A DNA stretch of 46,892 nt. Source: Actinomycetota bacterium. Lineage in GTDB: Bacteria > Actinomycetota > Acidimicrobiia > Acidimicrobiales > Ilumatobacteraceae. Location: positions 1-46,892 of the forward strand of contig JAQCGT010000007.1 of assembly GCA_027730505.1 (NCBI GenBank), written 5' to 3'. Position numbers and translations under genes: made by a program. Position 1 is the first letter of the stretch, and the number at the start of each line of letters is the position of its first letter. This document shows positions 20,506-31,074 of the stretch, piece by piece. The notes beneath the pieces are model-generated. The model did no database searches. It was not told the origin of the DNA and worked only from the letters and a program-made list of their open reading frames with translations.

Positions 20506-22082
20506 TCACCCTCCCCATGGTCGACGTCGATCTCAACTGCCGCCGGCTGGGGCTCGACATAGCCCGTGCGCTCGGAGACATGCTCGATCAGTGAGTTCAC
20601 GGCCGGTTCGATGCGCTCGAGCATCGGCTTCGGGTACACACCGGTGAACACGATCACGCCGATGAATGGCAACAACGTGAGGCCTTCGCGCCACCGCAGT
20701 TCGGGGAATGAACGATTGTCGTCATCGGGCTCACCGTGGAACACCCGCTGATACGCCCAGAGCAGATAGAGCGCCGCGAGGATCACACCAGTCGCCGCGA
20801 TCACCACCCACCAACGGGCGGTCAGGAACGATCCGATCAGCACCAGGTACTCGCCGACGAAGCCGTTGAGACCGGGCACACCGATCGACGAGAGCATCAC
20901 CACCGTGAAGGCTGCCGCGAACACGGGAGCAACCTGCTGGATGCCTCGCAATTCGGCAATCTGGCGAGTGTGGCGGCGTTCGTAGATCATGCCGACCATC
21001 AAGAACAACGCTCCGGTCGACACACCGTGGTTCACCATCTGCATCACCGAACCGGTGATGGCTTGGGAGGTGAAGGCGAACGTGCCCAAGATGATGAAAC
21101 CGAGGTGGGCAACCGACGAGTAGGCCACCAGTCGCTTCAGATCCTTCTGCATCGTCGCCGCAATGGCGCCGTAGATGATGCCGATGACCGCCAGCGTCAA
21201 CCACAGGGCCCGACTCCACCGTGCGGCTTCGGGGAACAGGTACAGGCCGAAGCGCAAGAACCCGTAGGTACCCAGCTTGAGCATCACCCCGGCGAGCACC
21301 ACCGATCCGGCGGTCGGTGCCTGAGTGTGGGCATCGGGCAGCCAAGTGTGCAGCGGGAAGATCGGGACTTTGACAGCAAACGCCACGGCGAAGCCCATGA
21401 ACAGCCACCGGCCTGTCGATGCGGCGAACGACGCTCCCTCAGCCAACTCGATCAGATCGAAGGTGATTCGACCCAGACCGTTCGCACGGGCGATGAACAC
21501 CGTTGCGAGGATCGACACGAGCATGAACGCCGAGCCGACCATCGTGTACAAGAAGAACTTCGTCGCTGCATAGACCCGACCCTCGTAGCCCCATCCTCCG
21601 ATGAGGAAGTACATGGGCACCAGCACGATCTCGAAGAACACGAAGAACAAGAACAGGTCGAGGCTCAGGAATGAACCCATCACCCCGGCTTCGAGCAGCA
21701 ACAGCCAGGCGAAGTACGGCTTGTCGCGGCCGGGATCGTCATTGTGAGGATCGATCCCGACGATCGCCAACGGAAACAGCAGCCCGGTCAAGACGACGAG
21801 AAACAACGAGATGCCGTCAATCCCAAGGTGCCAAGAAATACCCCACGACTCGATCCAGGGATGGCGAGAGACGAACTGGAATCCGCCTGAGTGCGAGTCG
21901 AAGTTGCGAAGCGCCCAGAGTGACAGGGCACCGGTACCAACCGAAGTCAACAGAGCGACGAGCTTGGCGTACTCGGGACGCCGACGCGACTGCATGGTGA
22001 TGATGAGCGCGCCCGCAGCCGGAAGGAAGACCAAGACGGACAACAGCGGGAACGACATCGCGGAGGTGGCTGCTGCGACCAT
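20502..22082 (-). CDS. nuoM: NADH-quinone oxidoreductase subunit M, nuo-1 copy
   Basis: A 526-residue ND4/NuoM proton-pumping subunit with LHTWLPDAHTQAPTAGSV and GTYGFLRFG. The ATG at 22082 shares a base with the nuoL stop (TGATG); the ten extra upstream codons lie inside nuoL. The C-terminal tail after the last helix is hydrophilic and acidic (about 35 residues, ending VDHGEGE). Confidence 0.95.
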   Translation of the reverse strand: MVAAATSAMSFPLLSVLVFLPAAGALIITMQSRRRPEYAKLVALLTSVGTGALSLWALRNFDSHSGGFQFVSRHPWIESWGISWHLGIDGISLFLVVLTGLLFPLAIVGIDPHNDDPGRDKPYFAWLLLLEAGVMGSFLSLDLFLFFVFFEIVLVPMYFLIGGWGYEGRVYAATKFFLYTMVGSAFMLVSILATVFIARANGLGRITFDLIELAEGASFAASTGRWLFMGFAVAFAVKVPIFPLHTWLPDAHTQAPTAGSVVLAGVMLKLGTYGFLRFGLYLFPEAARWSRALWLTLAVIGIIYGAIAATMQKDLKRLVAYSSVAHLGFIILGTFAFTSQAITGSVMQMVNHGVSTGALFLMVGMIYERRHTRQIAELRGIQQVAPVFAAAFTVVMLSSIGVPGLNGFVGEYLVLIGSFLTARWWVVIAATGVILAALYLLWAYQRVFHGEPDDDNRSFPELRWREGLTLLPFIGVIVFTGVYPKPMLERIEPAVNSLIEHVSERTGYVEPQPAAVEIDVDHGEGE

Positions 22083-24010
22083 CAGAGGACCCCCCTCAGG
22101 ATCACGAACCACACGAGCATGAGCACCACACCGACGCCGACGATGCCGGCGTAATTACGCATGTTTCCGGTCTGAACCCTTCGTACGGCACCCGATGACG
22201 AGCGCACGAGGCTGGCAACACCATTCACCGCCCCGTCGACCACCTTGGCATCGAACCACGCAATGGCGTCGAACGCCCGCCGACCCGGGCCACCCATGAA
22301 CGCCGAGATCGCCGCGTCGTAACGCCATCCGTCGGCGAGCAACTGTGGTTCGACGGCCCTGATCCGCCGCTTGCCGTACACCAGAACCGCACCAGCGATA
22401 CCAAGAAGAGCGCACGCGATGGCGAGCAGGGCGAGCCACACCTTGGCGTCATAGACAGCGGTGCCGGATATGACGGCCTCCCCTGGTGCGACGACCGGAT
22501 GCAGCCAATCCTCCAGACGATGCCGGAGACCCTTCGGGATGATGCCGAAACTCGGGAGTTGAATGATGCCTCCCAGCACCGACAACACCGACAACACCAC
22601 CAGCGGGAACAGCATGATCGCTGGCGACTCGTGCGGTTTGAAGTCGCCGTGCGCGCCGTGCTCTTCGGCATGACTCTCCCAGCGTGCTTCGCCGAAGAAG
22701 ACCATGATCACCTGGCGAGTCATGTAGTACGCCGTGAGAATCGCCGTGATCAACCCGATGGCGTAGAGCACCGGAGAGCTGGCGAGAGTGAAGAGAAGGA
22801 TCTCGTCCTTAGACCAGAAGCCGGCGAACGGCGGAACACCGGCGATCGCCAACCATCCGATGATGAACGTGCCAGCGGTGATCGGCATCACCGCTCGCAA
22901 AGCGCCCATGCGCCGCATGTCCTGCTCGTGGTGCATCCCGTGGATCACCGATCCCGACCCTAGGAACATCAGCGCCTTGAAGAACGCGTGCGTCACCATG
23001 TGGAAGATCGCTGCAACAAACGCTCCCGAGCCAACGGCCAAGAACATGTAGCCGAGCTGCGACACCGTCGAGTAGGCCAACACCTTCTTGATGTCGGTCT
23101 GGGCGACCGCGATGGTGGCTGCGAACAGTGCTGTCACCGCACCCACCCAAGCGATGATCTGCGGCGCCCAATCGGCTGCAGCGGCGATCATCGGGTTCAT
23201 CCGGGTCATCAAGAACACGCCAGCGGTGACCATCGTGGCGGCATGGATGAGCGCTGACACCGGGGTTGGGCCCTCCATGGCGTCGGGCAGCCAGAGATAC
23301 AAGGGCAACTGAGCCGACTTGCCCATGGCACCAACGAAGAGCAACAACGCGATGCCGGTCGCCGTCGACGATGAGATCGCTCCGGACTCCGCACCGGCGT
23401 TCAGCGCCGAGTAGCTGACCGACCCGACCGCCTGGAAGCCGAGGAACATCGCCAGCATCACACCCCAGTCACCGATGCGGTTGGTGACGAACGCCTTCTT
23501 GCCAGCGGTGGCGGCCGAGTCACGGGTGTGCCAGAACGAGATCAAGAAGTACGAGCACGCCCCGACGCCCTCCCAACCGAGGAAGGTGACGAGCAGGTTC
23601 TCGCCGAGCACCAGCATCAGCATCGACAGCACGAAGAGGTTCAGGTACAAGAAGAACTTCGAGAACTTCGGGTCGCCGTGCATGTACCCGATGGCGAACA
23701 GATGAATCAGGAAACCGATCCCGGTCACGAAGAGCGCCATCGTGATCGACAGCGGGTCGGCCAACAACGCCATGTCGATGCGAAGACTCGACACCGGCAC
23801 CCATTCGAATAGCGTCACCACGTGAGAGCGATGATGCTCGTCCATAGACAACAGCTCGAAGAACGCCGCAACCGTCACGGCAAAGGAACCGAGCACCGCG
23901 GCCGCCGCCAGGAAACCCGACCCAGGCTCACCGAGTCGACGCCCGGCGAGGAGAAGGATCACAAATCCGAGCAGGGGGAACGCGGGAATCAACCAGAGCA
24001 CATCGAGCAT
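22082..24010 (-). CDS. nuoL: NADH-quinone oxidoreductase subunit L, nuo-1 copy
   Basis: A 642-residue ND5/NuoL subunit of usual length with PLYLWLPDAMEGPTPVSALI and the C-terminal lateral helix and anchor. A short His-containing loop (WESHAEEHGAHGDFKPHESP) stands where the nuo-2 NuoL has its much longer His/Asp-rich loop. One base separates its ATG from the nuoK stop. Confidence 0.96.
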   Translation of the reverse strand: MLDVLWLIPAFPLLGFVILLLAGRRLGEPGSGFLAAAAVLGSFAVTVAAFFELLSMDEHHRSHVVTLFEWVPVSSLRIDMALLADPLSITMALFVTGIGFLIHLFAIGYMHGDPKFSKFFLYLNLFVLSMLMLVLGENLLVTFLGWEGVGACSYFLISFWHTRDSAATAGKKAFVTNRIGDWGVMLAMFLGFQAVGSVSYSALNAGAESGAISSSTATGIALLLFVGAMGKSAQLPLYLWLPDAMEGPTPVSALIHAATMVTAGVFLMTRMNPMIAAAADWAPQIIAWVGAVTALFAATIAVAQTDIKKVLAYSTVSQLGYMFLAVGSGAFVAAIFHMVTHAFFKALMFLGSGSVIHGMHHEQDMRRMGALRAVMPITAGTFIIGWLAIAGVPPFAGFWSKDEILLFTLASSPVLYAIGLITAILTAYYMTRQVIMVFFGEARWESHAEEHGAHGDFKPHESPAIMLFPLVVLSVLSVLGGIIQLPSFGIIPKGLRHRLEDWLHPVVAPGEAVISGTAVYDAKVWLALLAIACALLGIAGAVLVYGKRRIRAVEPQLLADGWRYDAAISAFMGGPGRRAFDAIAWFDAKVVDGAVNGVASLVRSSSGAVRRVQTGNMRNYAGIVGVGVVLMLVWFVILRGVL

Positions 24011-24011
24011 G

Positions 24012-24317
24012 TCAGCCCCTCAGTTCCGCGAGATCATCGACGGTAGCGCCGGGTCGGTTCCGCAGGATCGACACGATGATGCCGAGGCCGACCACCACTT
24101 CGGCGGCCGCCACCACCATCACGAAGAACACCGCCGTCTGACCGTCGATATCGGTGAACGCACGTGCGAAGGCCACGAACGACAGGTTCACGGCGTTCAG
24201 CATCAGCTCGATACACATGAACATCACCAACGGATTGCGACGCACCATCAGCCCAACCGCACCGATGCCGAACAGCACGGCGGCGAGCACCAAGTACCAG
24301 GTGGTGGTCGGAGTCAT
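24012..24317 (-). CDS. nuoK: NADH-quinone oxidoreductase subunit K, nuo-1 copy
   Basis: A 101-residue three-helix NuoK/ND4L subunit with [20 protein letters not shown] and the conserved membrane glutamates. It overlaps nuoJ by four bases (ATGA). Confidence 0.95.
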   Translation of the reverse strand: MTPTTTWYLVLAAVLFGIGAVGLMVRRNPLVMFMCIELMLNAVNLSFVAFARAFTDIDGQTAVFFVMVVAAAEVVVGLGIIVSILRNRPGATVDDLAELRG

Positions 24318-24838
24318 TGGGAGACCTCCGGGCGGCGGGAGCGACGCGTCAACACGACCGTGCCGACCACCGCCACGATGAGCAGCACCGAGGTCAGTTC
24401 GAACGCCAGCACGTGGTCGCTGTAGAGGTTGCGGGCGAGCGCCCGGATGTTGTCGTCACCGGGCGCCGCCGCATCCGACATCTCGCCGAGCGTCGAACGG
24501 CCCCGGACCACGGCTGCGATCACGAGACCGGTCACCGAGGCCCCGACGATCACCGCCAGCGGACGTTGAATCTTGAACGGTTCGACGTCGAGATCCTCTG
24601 CTCGATCGACGCCGAGCAGCATGATCACGAACAAGAACAACACAACGATCGCACCGGCGTAGACGATCACCTGCACCGCCGCCAGGAAGTGCGCCTCCAT
24701 CGACACGAAGTGCACGGCCACCCCGAACAACGTGAGCACCAAGCCCAGGGCCGCATGCACTGGGTTCCGATAGGCGATCACGCCGACGGCCCCAGCGAGC
24801 ACCATGACCGAAGCGAGAACGAACACCAGCAGTTCCAT
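24314..24838 (-). CDS. nuoJ: NADH-quinone oxidoreductase subunit J, nuo-1 copy
   Basis: A 174-residue NuoJ/ND6 membrane subunit. [20 protein letters not shown] is the conserved TM3 region. The start codon shares a base with the nuoI stop and the stop overlaps the nuoK start, so translation is coupled on both sides. Confidence 0.95.
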   Translation of the reverse strand: MELLVFVLASVMVLAGAVGVIAYRNPVHAALGLVLTLFGVAVHFVSMEAHFLAAVQVIVYAGAIVVLFLFVIMLLGVDRAEDLDVEPFKIQRPLAVIVGASVTGLVIAAVVRGRSTLGEMSDAAAPGDDNIRALARNLYSDHVLAFELTSVLLIVAVVGTVVLTRRSRRPEVSQ

Positions 24839-25497
24839 CAGCGATCACGCTCCTGCTGGGAGGGCTCAGGCGCACGAGTGCCCGCGCCAAGCTCGTCACT
24901 CCACCCGACGACACCCTCAAAGTCAGCGTCGCCGGCGGGTGATGTGGCACGCATCCAACCGGACGTGAACTGCTCCTCACCGTCGCGCCAGTCCTCCCAC
25001 GGAAGCCGCTTGGGTCGACCGTCGTCATCGACGAGCAGTTCGTCCTTGGTGTAGATGGCATCGGAGCGGTTAGTGAACGAGAACTCAAAAAGCTTTGATT
25101 CGGTGATTGCCTCAGTCGGGCACGCCTCCACGCACAGGTCGCAGTGAATACAGCGCAAGTAGTTGATCTCGTAGACGAATCCGAATCGCTCACCCGGTGA
25201 GGTCGGATTCTCCGGGTCGTTGTCCGCGCCGCGGACATAGATGCACTTCGCCGGGCAGACACCAGCGCACAGTTCACAGCCGATGCACTTCTCCATGCCG
25301 TCCGCATAGCGGTTCAGCACGTGGCGACCGTGCAACCGCTCGGGCTTGGGTGCCTTCTGATCATCGTCGGCGGCGGGATCGTGCTCGCGACCTTTGCGCT
25401 TCGCGGTGCGGCCACCTGAATAGTTCGTGGTGACACGACGACCGCCGAACAAGCGGTGCTGGCGGATGGTGACGGCAAAACCCTCGAGATAGCCCAT
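24838..25497 (-). CDS. nuoI: NADH-quinone oxidoreductase subunit I, nuo-1 copy
   Basis: A 219-residue 2[4Fe-4S] subunit. Ligands are C71, C74, C77, C81 and C116, C119, C122, C126. Compared with the nuo-2 NuoI (161 residues) it has a basic N-terminal stretch before the first cluster and a long acidic tail of about 60 residues after the second domain, a common actinobacterial form. It starts at the ATG overlapping the nuoH stop. Confidence 0.96.
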   Translation of the reverse strand: MGYLEGFAVTIRQHRLFGGRRVTTNYSGGRTAKRKGREHDPAADDDQKAPKPERLHGRHVLNRYADGMEKCIGCELCAGVCPAKCIYVRGADNDPENPTSPGERFGFVYEINYLRCIHCDLCVEACPTEAITESKLFEFSFTNRSDAIYTKDELLVDDDGRPKRLPWEDWRDGEEQFTSGWMRATSPAGDADFEGVVGWSDELGAGTRAPEPSQQERDR

Positions 25498-26735
25498 CAG
25501 TACGCAGCCCCCTCGGATTCACGGTTACGCCGCGCCACTGCGAGGGCGGCCTGGAACAGCAGATAACACAGCACCAGCACAGCCAGACTCGCCACCACCA
25601 GGACGACATAGCCGGTCTGGCCAACGTTGCGATCACGACCCACTTGGAGCACGGCCAACAACAAGAACCAGCCGAGCGCGATCGGGATCAGCACCTTCCA
25701 GCCCAGGTTCATGAGCTGGTCGTAGCGAAGCCGTGGCAGCGTGGCGCGGAACCACACGTACACGTACAAGAAGATGAAGACCTTGGCCAACAGCCACGCC
25801 GTGCCGCCGAACGGCCCGAGGAATGCGAGTACGTCGACCCCACCCAGATAGAGCGGCTGAGGGCCACCGAGGAACAAGGTGACCAGCAACGCCGACATCG
25901 AGATGACGTTCATGAACTCGGCGAGGAAGAACAGAGCGAACCGGATCGACGAATACTCGGTGTGGAATCCACCGACGAGTTCCTGCTCAGCCTCGACCAG
26001 GTCGAAGGGTGGACGGTTCAGTTCCGCCGTCATCGCGATGAGGAAGATCACGAACGGCACGACACCGGTTGAGAGCAGGTGCCAATTGGTGATACTCGAT
26101 TGATTGGCAACGATGCCCGACGTCGACAGTGTTCCAGCCGTCATGAGCACTGCCGCGAGGCTCAACCCGAGCGCTGCCTCATACGAGATCATTTGGGCCG
26201 ACGCCCGCACCGATCCGAGCAGCGGGTACTTCGAACCGCTCGACCATCCGGCGAGCATGACCCCGTACACCGCGATCGATGACAAGGCCAGCACGAGCAG
26301 CACACCGACCGGCGGGTCGGCCAACTGCACCCGGGTGGTCTCACCAAACCACGTGACGGTCCCGTCGCGACCGCCGGTGAAGTCGCCACCGAGCGGGATC
26401 ACGGCCCAGACCAAGAATGCCGGGACGAACGCCAGGAACGGCGCGATCCGGAACACCATGCGATCAGCACGATCAGGGATCAGGTCCTCTTTGAAGAACA
26501 ACTTCGTTCCATCGGCCAGTGTCTGCAGCAAGCCGAAGGGTCCCGCCTTGTTCGGCCCAACACGGTTCTGCATGCCGGCGACAATCTTGCGTTCGAACCA
26601 AACCATGAACATGGTTCCGACGAGCCCGATGATGAAGATCACCAGCACCTTGAGCCCGACGACGGCCAGCGGTTGCCACCACCAGTCGTCAGTATCGAGA
26701 ACCGGATCGACCATGGGCACTGCGGCGATCATCAC
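25497..26735 (-). CDS. nuoH: NADH-quinone oxidoreductase subunit H, nuo-1 copy
   Basis: A 412-residue NuoH/ND1 quinone-chamber subunit. [20 protein letters not shown] and [10 protein letters not shown] form the conserved loop, and [20 protein letters not shown] the acidic loop. It is about 60 residues longer than the nuo-2 NuoH, mostly in a C-terminal helix and tail. Start is GTG at 26735 (GTGA overlap with nuoG) or the next-codon ATG at 26732. Confidence 0.96.
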   Translation of the reverse strand: MMIAAVPMVDPVLDTDDWWWQPLAVVGLKVLVIFIIGLVGTMFMVWFERKIVAGMQNRVGPNKAGPFGLLQTLADGTKLFFKEDLIPDRADRMVFRIAPFLAFVPAFLVWAVIPLGGDFTGGRDGTVTWFGETTRVQLADPPVGVLLVLALSSIAVYGVMLAGWSSGSKYPLLGSVRASAQMISYEAALGLSLAAVLMTAGTLSTSGIVANQSSITNWHLLSTGVVPFVIFLIAMTAELNRPPFDLVEAEQELVGGFHTEYSSIRFALFFLAEFMNVISMSALLVTLFLGGPQPLYLGGVDVLAFLGPFGGTAWLLAKVFIFLYVYVWFRATLPRLRYDQLMNLGWKVLIPIALGWFLLLAVLQVGRDRNVGQTGYVVLVVASLAVLVLCYLLFQAALAVARRNRESEGAAY

Positions 26736-29050
26736 ACCCTCTCAATCCGGATGTCGGTAACCGCTCCACCGCCGACGAGCAGACGGGGATCTTCACTGTT
26801 CTGGCCAATAGGGATCCACACCGTTCCCCGGTCAAGCCGCTCGTCGGGGCACACCCCAAGCACGATGGATCCTCGATCGGTGCTCAGCCTGACCTCATCA
26901 GCGGCCACCACGCCGAGTTGTTCCATGTCGAGCGGATGCATGCTCACACCACCGGGACCGATCAGGGCGGCGATCGAAGCCGAAGAACGAGTGGACACGG
27001 CGCCGTCGTAGAGAACTCGCGACAGCACCAGTCTCATGTCGTACCCATTCGGTGCACTCGTCCCCACGCTCACCGGCTGGCCGGGGGGAACCGAGCCCTG
27101 CCAGATTGACCCCGCAACAGCGCCGGCACCGGCCAGGCGGGCCGTGATGTCATCGACCGACGAAACGCCGAGATCATGACCGAGGGCCGACGCGAGTTCG
27201 ACCGCCACCATCCAGTCGGGCCGAGCCGTGCCGTGCACCGTCACCTTCTGCGTCACCGTCGACACTCGGCCTTCGATGTTCGTGGTGGTGCCCGACTTCT
27301 CAGCCATCACCGCAGCTGGGAGCACGACGTCGGCGAATTCAGTGCTCGACGCCGACAGGTGGCCATCGAGCGAGATCACCCTCTTGGCCCCGGCCAGACC
27401 ACGATGGGCGAGGTCAGCATCGGGGAGGTCAGCCAGCGGATCGGCACCGACGAGCACGAGCACCTCGATCTCACCTTGCGCTGCTGCTGCCAGAATCGAC
27501 CGGGCGTCTGCGTCGTCTGTCTTCGGACGCAGGCCGGCCATGAGCGCACCGACCACGTTGCCGCGCCGCAGCGCCGGGAGCACCGTCGCTGTCGGAACCG
27601 CAGCCGTGAGCGCCTGCACCGACGCCATCACCTGATCCGCAGACTCGGCAAGATTCATCCGTCCGGCAACAATGACCACCGGTCCGGACGCCAACTGTGC
27701 CGCCACCTCTGGGTCAGCGAGCGTCGCTGCGACCGTTGCCGACGTCGCACCAACCGGAGTGCGGATGGAGCGCCATGCGTGCTTGGTGAGCCCCGAACCA
27801 GTCGGCGAGAACTCGATGATCCGCGTGTTGCCCTCAACCGCCGCATGGCGCAGCCGAAGGTGCAGGATCGGCATCTCCTCTTTAAGGTCGGGTGCGACGA
27901 GCACAACCGTTGCCGCTGATGCCGCATCACGGATCGTCGCTCGCGGCATTCCGAGAATGCCCGCTGGGAGGCCGTCGTCGAGTTGGGCATCACGCCGCTC
28001 AACGCCGATGGCATCGGCGAGCGAAGCCCACGCCCACGCATCCTCGTTCGTTCCCCGAGCGCCGCCGAGCACCGCAACCGATTCCGCACCAGCACTCGCG
28101 AGCGCAGCGGAGATGAGGTCAGCGGTGATCGCCATCGCCCCGGACCAACTCGTCGGCTCCAGACGATCCGGAGCGGTGCGGATGAGCGGATCACCCACCC
28201 GGACATCAGCGTGCACCGACTCGAAGTTGAACCGACCTCGGTCACACAGCCAGCCCCAATTGACATCGTCATCATCGACGCCCTGGAATCGCAGCACACG
28301 GTCACGGCTCGAATGCACCGAGATGCGACACCCGACCGAGCACGAGGTGCACGTGCTATCGACCTGTTCGAGGTCCCATGGGCGCGCCTTGAACCGGTAC
28401 GGCGTTGCGGTGAGCGCACCCACCGGGCAGATCTGCACGGTGTTGCCGGAGAAGTGTGACGAGAACGGCTCGTCGGGATAGGTCATCACCTGGGTGGCGT
28501 TGCCGCGCTCGACGAAGTGGATGAGCGCGTCACCGGCCACCTCATCGGCGAAGCGGGTGCAGCGGTCGCACAGAATGCAGCGCTCACGGTCGAGTTTCAC
28601 CAGCGGAGAGATGTCGATCGGCTTCTCGTAGTGGCGCTTCTCCTCCACATAGCGACTCTCGCCCGGACCGTGGCTGAACGCCTGATCCTGCAACGGGCAC
28701 TCGCCACCTTTGTCACAGACCGGACAGTCGAGCGGATGATTCGCCAACAGCAGTTCGAGAATTCCCTCCTGGGCACGCTTGGTCGTCTCGGACTCGGTGT
28801 CGACGACCATGCCCGGTGCCACGGGAACCATGCACGACGGTTGAAGCATCGGGCCACGGCCTGTGTCGATCTCGACGAGGCACTGGCGGCACATGCCGAC
28901 CGGTGCCATCCGGGGGTGATAGCAGAACCTGGGAATGTGCTCGCCGGCACGATCGGTGGCGGCGATGACCATCTCGCCCTTCTTGGCAGCGATGGCCTTG
29001 CCGTTGACGGTGATCTCGACGGTGTCGACGTTCTCGCTGATATCGGTCAC
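26732..29050 (-). CDS. nuoG: NADH-quinone oxidoreductase subunit G
   Basis: A 772-residue iron-sulfur subunit of the NADH-input module. Ligands seen: [2Fe-2S] N1b C43, C54, C57, C73; N5 H105, C109, C112, C118; N4 C158, C161, C164, C208; and the optional N7 site C234, C237, C241, C269. The rest is a degenerate molybdopterin-oxidoreductase-like domain with no sign of a cofactor-ligating residue. GTG start in a GTGA overlap with nuoF. It is the only nuoG in the window; the nuo-2 operon has none. Confidence 0.97.
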   Translation of the reverse strand: MTDISENVDTVEITVNGKAIAAKKGEMVIAATDRAGEHIPRFCYHPRMAPVGMCRQCLVEIDTGRGPMLQPSCMVPVAPGMVVDTESETTKRAQEGILELLLANHPLDCPVCDKGGECPLQDQAFSHGPGESRYVEEKRHYEKPIDISPLVKLDRERCILCDRCTRFADEVAGDALIHFVERGNATQVMTYPDEPFSSHFSGNTVQICPVGALTATPYRFKARPWDLEQVDSTCTSCSVGCRISVHSSRDRVLRFQGVDDDDVNWGWLCDRGRFNFESVHADVRVGDPLIRTAPDRLEPTSWSGAMAITADLISAALASAGAESVAVLGGARGTNEDAWAWASLADAIGVERRDAQLDDGLPAGILGMPRATIRDAASAATVVLVAPDLKEEMPILHLRLRHAAVEGNTRIIEFSPTGSGLTKHAWRSIRTPVGATSATVAATLADPEVAAQLASGPVVIVAGRMNLAESADQVMASVQALTAAVPTATVLPALRRGNVVGALMAGLRPKTDDADARSILAAAAQGEIEVLVLVGADPLADLPDADLAHRGLAGAKRVISLDGHLSASSTEFADVVLPAAVMAEKSGTTTNIEGRVSTVTQKVTVHGTARPDWMVAVELASALGHDLGVSSVDDITARLAGAGAVAGSIWQGSVPPGQPVSVGTSAPNGYDMRLVLSRVLYDGAVSTRSSASIAALIGPGGVSMHPLDMEQLGVVAADEVRLSTDRGSIVLGVCPDERLDRGTVWIPIGQNSEDPRLLVGGGAVTDIRIERV

Positions 29051-30453
29051 TGTGCACTCCCCACTGCAGTCACGGGGATCCGTGTACGCACTCGAGCGGG
29101 AGCCACCCGCTCAGCGAACTCGGACGGGAACAGGGTGATCGCCGAATGCACCGGCACATAGGCCGAAGGACCGACGAAGCAGATCGTGGTCATGCGATAC
29201 GGGAACGGTGTCGCCTCGAGGCCCAACTCGGCGCTGGCCGCGTGAGGCATCGATCCGGGGCAGATCGAGCCGCCGACCTCAAGGAGCAGATCGAGATCCT
29301 CGGTAGTGCCTTGCCCCTCAACCACGCGCTCGAGAATTCGCATCAACCATGTTCCGCCCTCACGGCACGGCACACACTTGCCGCATGACTCGTGAGCGTA
29401 GAAGCGGGTCAGGGTGAGCGCTGCAGCAGGGATGTCGGTGGTCGAGTCCATCACCATGATCGCTCCGGAACCGAGCATCGAGCCGGCCGCTCCGACGAGT
29501 CGGCCCTCGAACGGAAGGTCGAGTTGGTCGGGCAGGAACCACGGAGCCGAGCCACCACCGGGCACGAAGGCCTTCAGTTCATTGTCATCGCGGATGCCCT
29601 GGCAGAACTCCTCGCCGTAGAGCAGATCACGGAATGTGGTGGTGCCATTGACGATCTCATACACGCCGGGCCGCTTCACGTGGCCCGACACCGCCACCAT
29701 GCGTGTGCCGGGGGACGACTCGGTGCCGATCGCCGTGTACGCAGCAGCGCCATTCGTGGCGATCCACGGCAGGTTGGACAGTGTCTCGACGTTGTTGACG
29801 ATGGTCGGCTTGCCGTAGAGCCCGATCGCCGCCGGGAAGTAGGGCGGCTTGAGCCGAGGCATACCGCGATTGCCCTCGAGCGATTCGATGAGCGCCGTCT
29901 CTTCGCCAACCACATATGCGCCCGCACCCCAGTGCAGGACGATGTCAACGCTGAAGTCGCTCCCGAGGATGTTCTTGCCGATGTATCCGGCTGCATACGC
30001 ATCGTTGAGGGCAGTGGCCATCCGCTCTTGCGCCAGTGCCATCTCGCCACGGATGTAGAGGAAGCAGCGCGAGAGCCCAGCTGCGTAGCACGCGATGAGG
30101 CATCCCTCGATCAGTTGGTGCGGGTCGCGCTCCATCAGCAGGCGATCCTTGTACGTGCCCGGTTCGGACTCGTCGCCGTTCACGACCAAGTAGCGCGGGA
30201 ACACACCCTCGGGCGTGAGACCCCATTTGACCCCGGCGGGGAATCCCGCTCCACCGCGCCCCAACAGCGTCGAGGAGCGAACTTCCTCGTGCACCTCGGC
30301 CGCCGGACGGGCGATCGCGGCTCGAAGACCCGCATATCCACCGGTGGCGAGGTAGCGCTCGAGGGTGAACGAGTCCTCGAACTCGAAACGGGAGGTGACG
30401 ATTCGGGGACGGTCCCCCGCTACGAATCCGGGTGCCCACGAGTAACTGGTCAT
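29047..30453 (-). CDS. nuoF: NADH-quinone oxidoreductase subunit F (NADH-binding)
   Basis: A 468-residue subunit that oxidises NADH through FMN. GRGGAGFPAGVKW (66-78) is the FMN/NADH glycine loop and GDESEPGTYKDR (93-104) binds nucleotide. Cluster N3 cysteines are C357, C360 and C363 (SCGKCVPC), with the fourth expected in TTICFVG (C425). An additional SICPG cysteine (C398) and about 25 extra residues separate the two, unlike the short segment in most NuoF. The start MTSYSW at 30453 overlaps nuoE as ATGA; the 11 codons upstream lie in nuoE. Confidence 0.96.
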   Translation of the reverse strand: MTSYSWAPGFVAGDRPRIVTSRFEFEDSFTLERYLATGGYAGLRAAIARPAAEVHEEVRSSTLLGRGGAGFPAGVKWGLTPEGVFPRYLVVNGDESEPGTYKDRLLMERDPHQLIEGCLIACYAAGLSRCFLYIRGEMALAQERMATALNDAYAAGYIGKNILGSDFSVDIVLHWGAGAYVVGEETALIESLEGNRGMPRLKPPYFPAAIGLYGKPTIVNNVETLSNLPWIATNGAAAYTAIGTESSPGTRMVAVSGHVKRPGVYEIVNGTTTFRDLLYGEEFCQGIRDDNELKAFVPGGGSAPWFLPDQLDLPFEGRLVGAAGSMLGSGAIMVMDSTTDIPAAALTLTRFYAHESCGKCVPCREGGTWLMRILERVVEGQGTTEDLDLLLEVGGSICPGSMPHAASAELGLEATPFPYRMTTICFVGPSAYVPVHSAITLFPSEFAERVAPARVRTRIPVTAVGSAQ

Positions 30454-31073
30454 GATCCGGCTCCCTCGACGGTCACGGGGATCCACGCCGGAGGTCCAAC
30501 GACATCGTCGGGATCGACAGCACCGACCGCACGGTCAGACGGGATGTGCTGACGAACGCGTGCCAGGGTCCCATGTGGCGGGATCTCGTCGTCGAGCTTC
30601 CCGGCTCGCAGGTCGTCAATCAGTTGCTCCACCCCCTCGGGGGTCATCTTGAACCGATAGCGGTAGTTCACCTGGAGGCACGGGGCCTCCGTACACGCCG
30701 CCTGACACTCAGCCTGATGAAGGGTGAACAAGCCGTCAGGCGTGGTGCCACCAGCATGGATGCCGAGCGAACGCTCCGCCGCGTGGAGGAGTTCCCGCGC
30801 CCCCATCAGCGCGCACGACATCGTGCCGCAGATGTTGATCAGATATCGCCCGGTCGGTTCGAAGCGGAACATCTCGTAGAACGAGCCGGTACCGAGTACC
30901 TCGGCCGGGGTCACGCCGACAAGTTCGGCGATCTGCCGCATCGCCTCATCGGTCACATACCCGTTTTGTTCCTGTGCGAGGTGCAACAGCGGGATCAGCG
31001 CAGACTTCGGCCGGGGATAGCGGGCGATGATCTCATGGGCGGTCGTCAGGTTGGCGTCGTTGAAGCGTGCCAT
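30450..31073 (-). CDS. nuoE: NADH-quinone oxidoreductase subunit E
   Basis: A 207-residue thioredoxin-like [2Fe-2S] subunit (cluster N1a) that works with NuoF. The ligand pattern CGTMSC then CQAAC (Cx4C...Cx3C) is intact. It has an extra C-terminal tail of about 45 residues rich in Asp, Pro and Val after the usual domain end. ATG at 31073, one base after the nuoD stop. Confidence 0.96.
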   Translation of the reverse strand: MARFNDANLTTAHEIIARYPRPKSALIPLLHLAQEQNGYVTDEAMRQIAELVGVTPAEVLGTGSFYEMFRFEPTGRYLINICGTMSCALMGARELLHAAERSLGIHAGGTTPDGLFTLHQAECQAACTEAPCLQVNYRYRFKMTPEGVEQLIDDLRAGKLDDEIPPHGTLARVRQHIPSDRAVGAVDPDDVVGPPAWIPVTVEGAGS

Positions 31074-31074
31074 A

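Noticed and set aside
29392-30552. A 386-codon plus-strand frame opposite nuoF
   Set aside because: Antisense shadow of nuoF; Arg/Gly/His-rich with no family resemblance or start signal.
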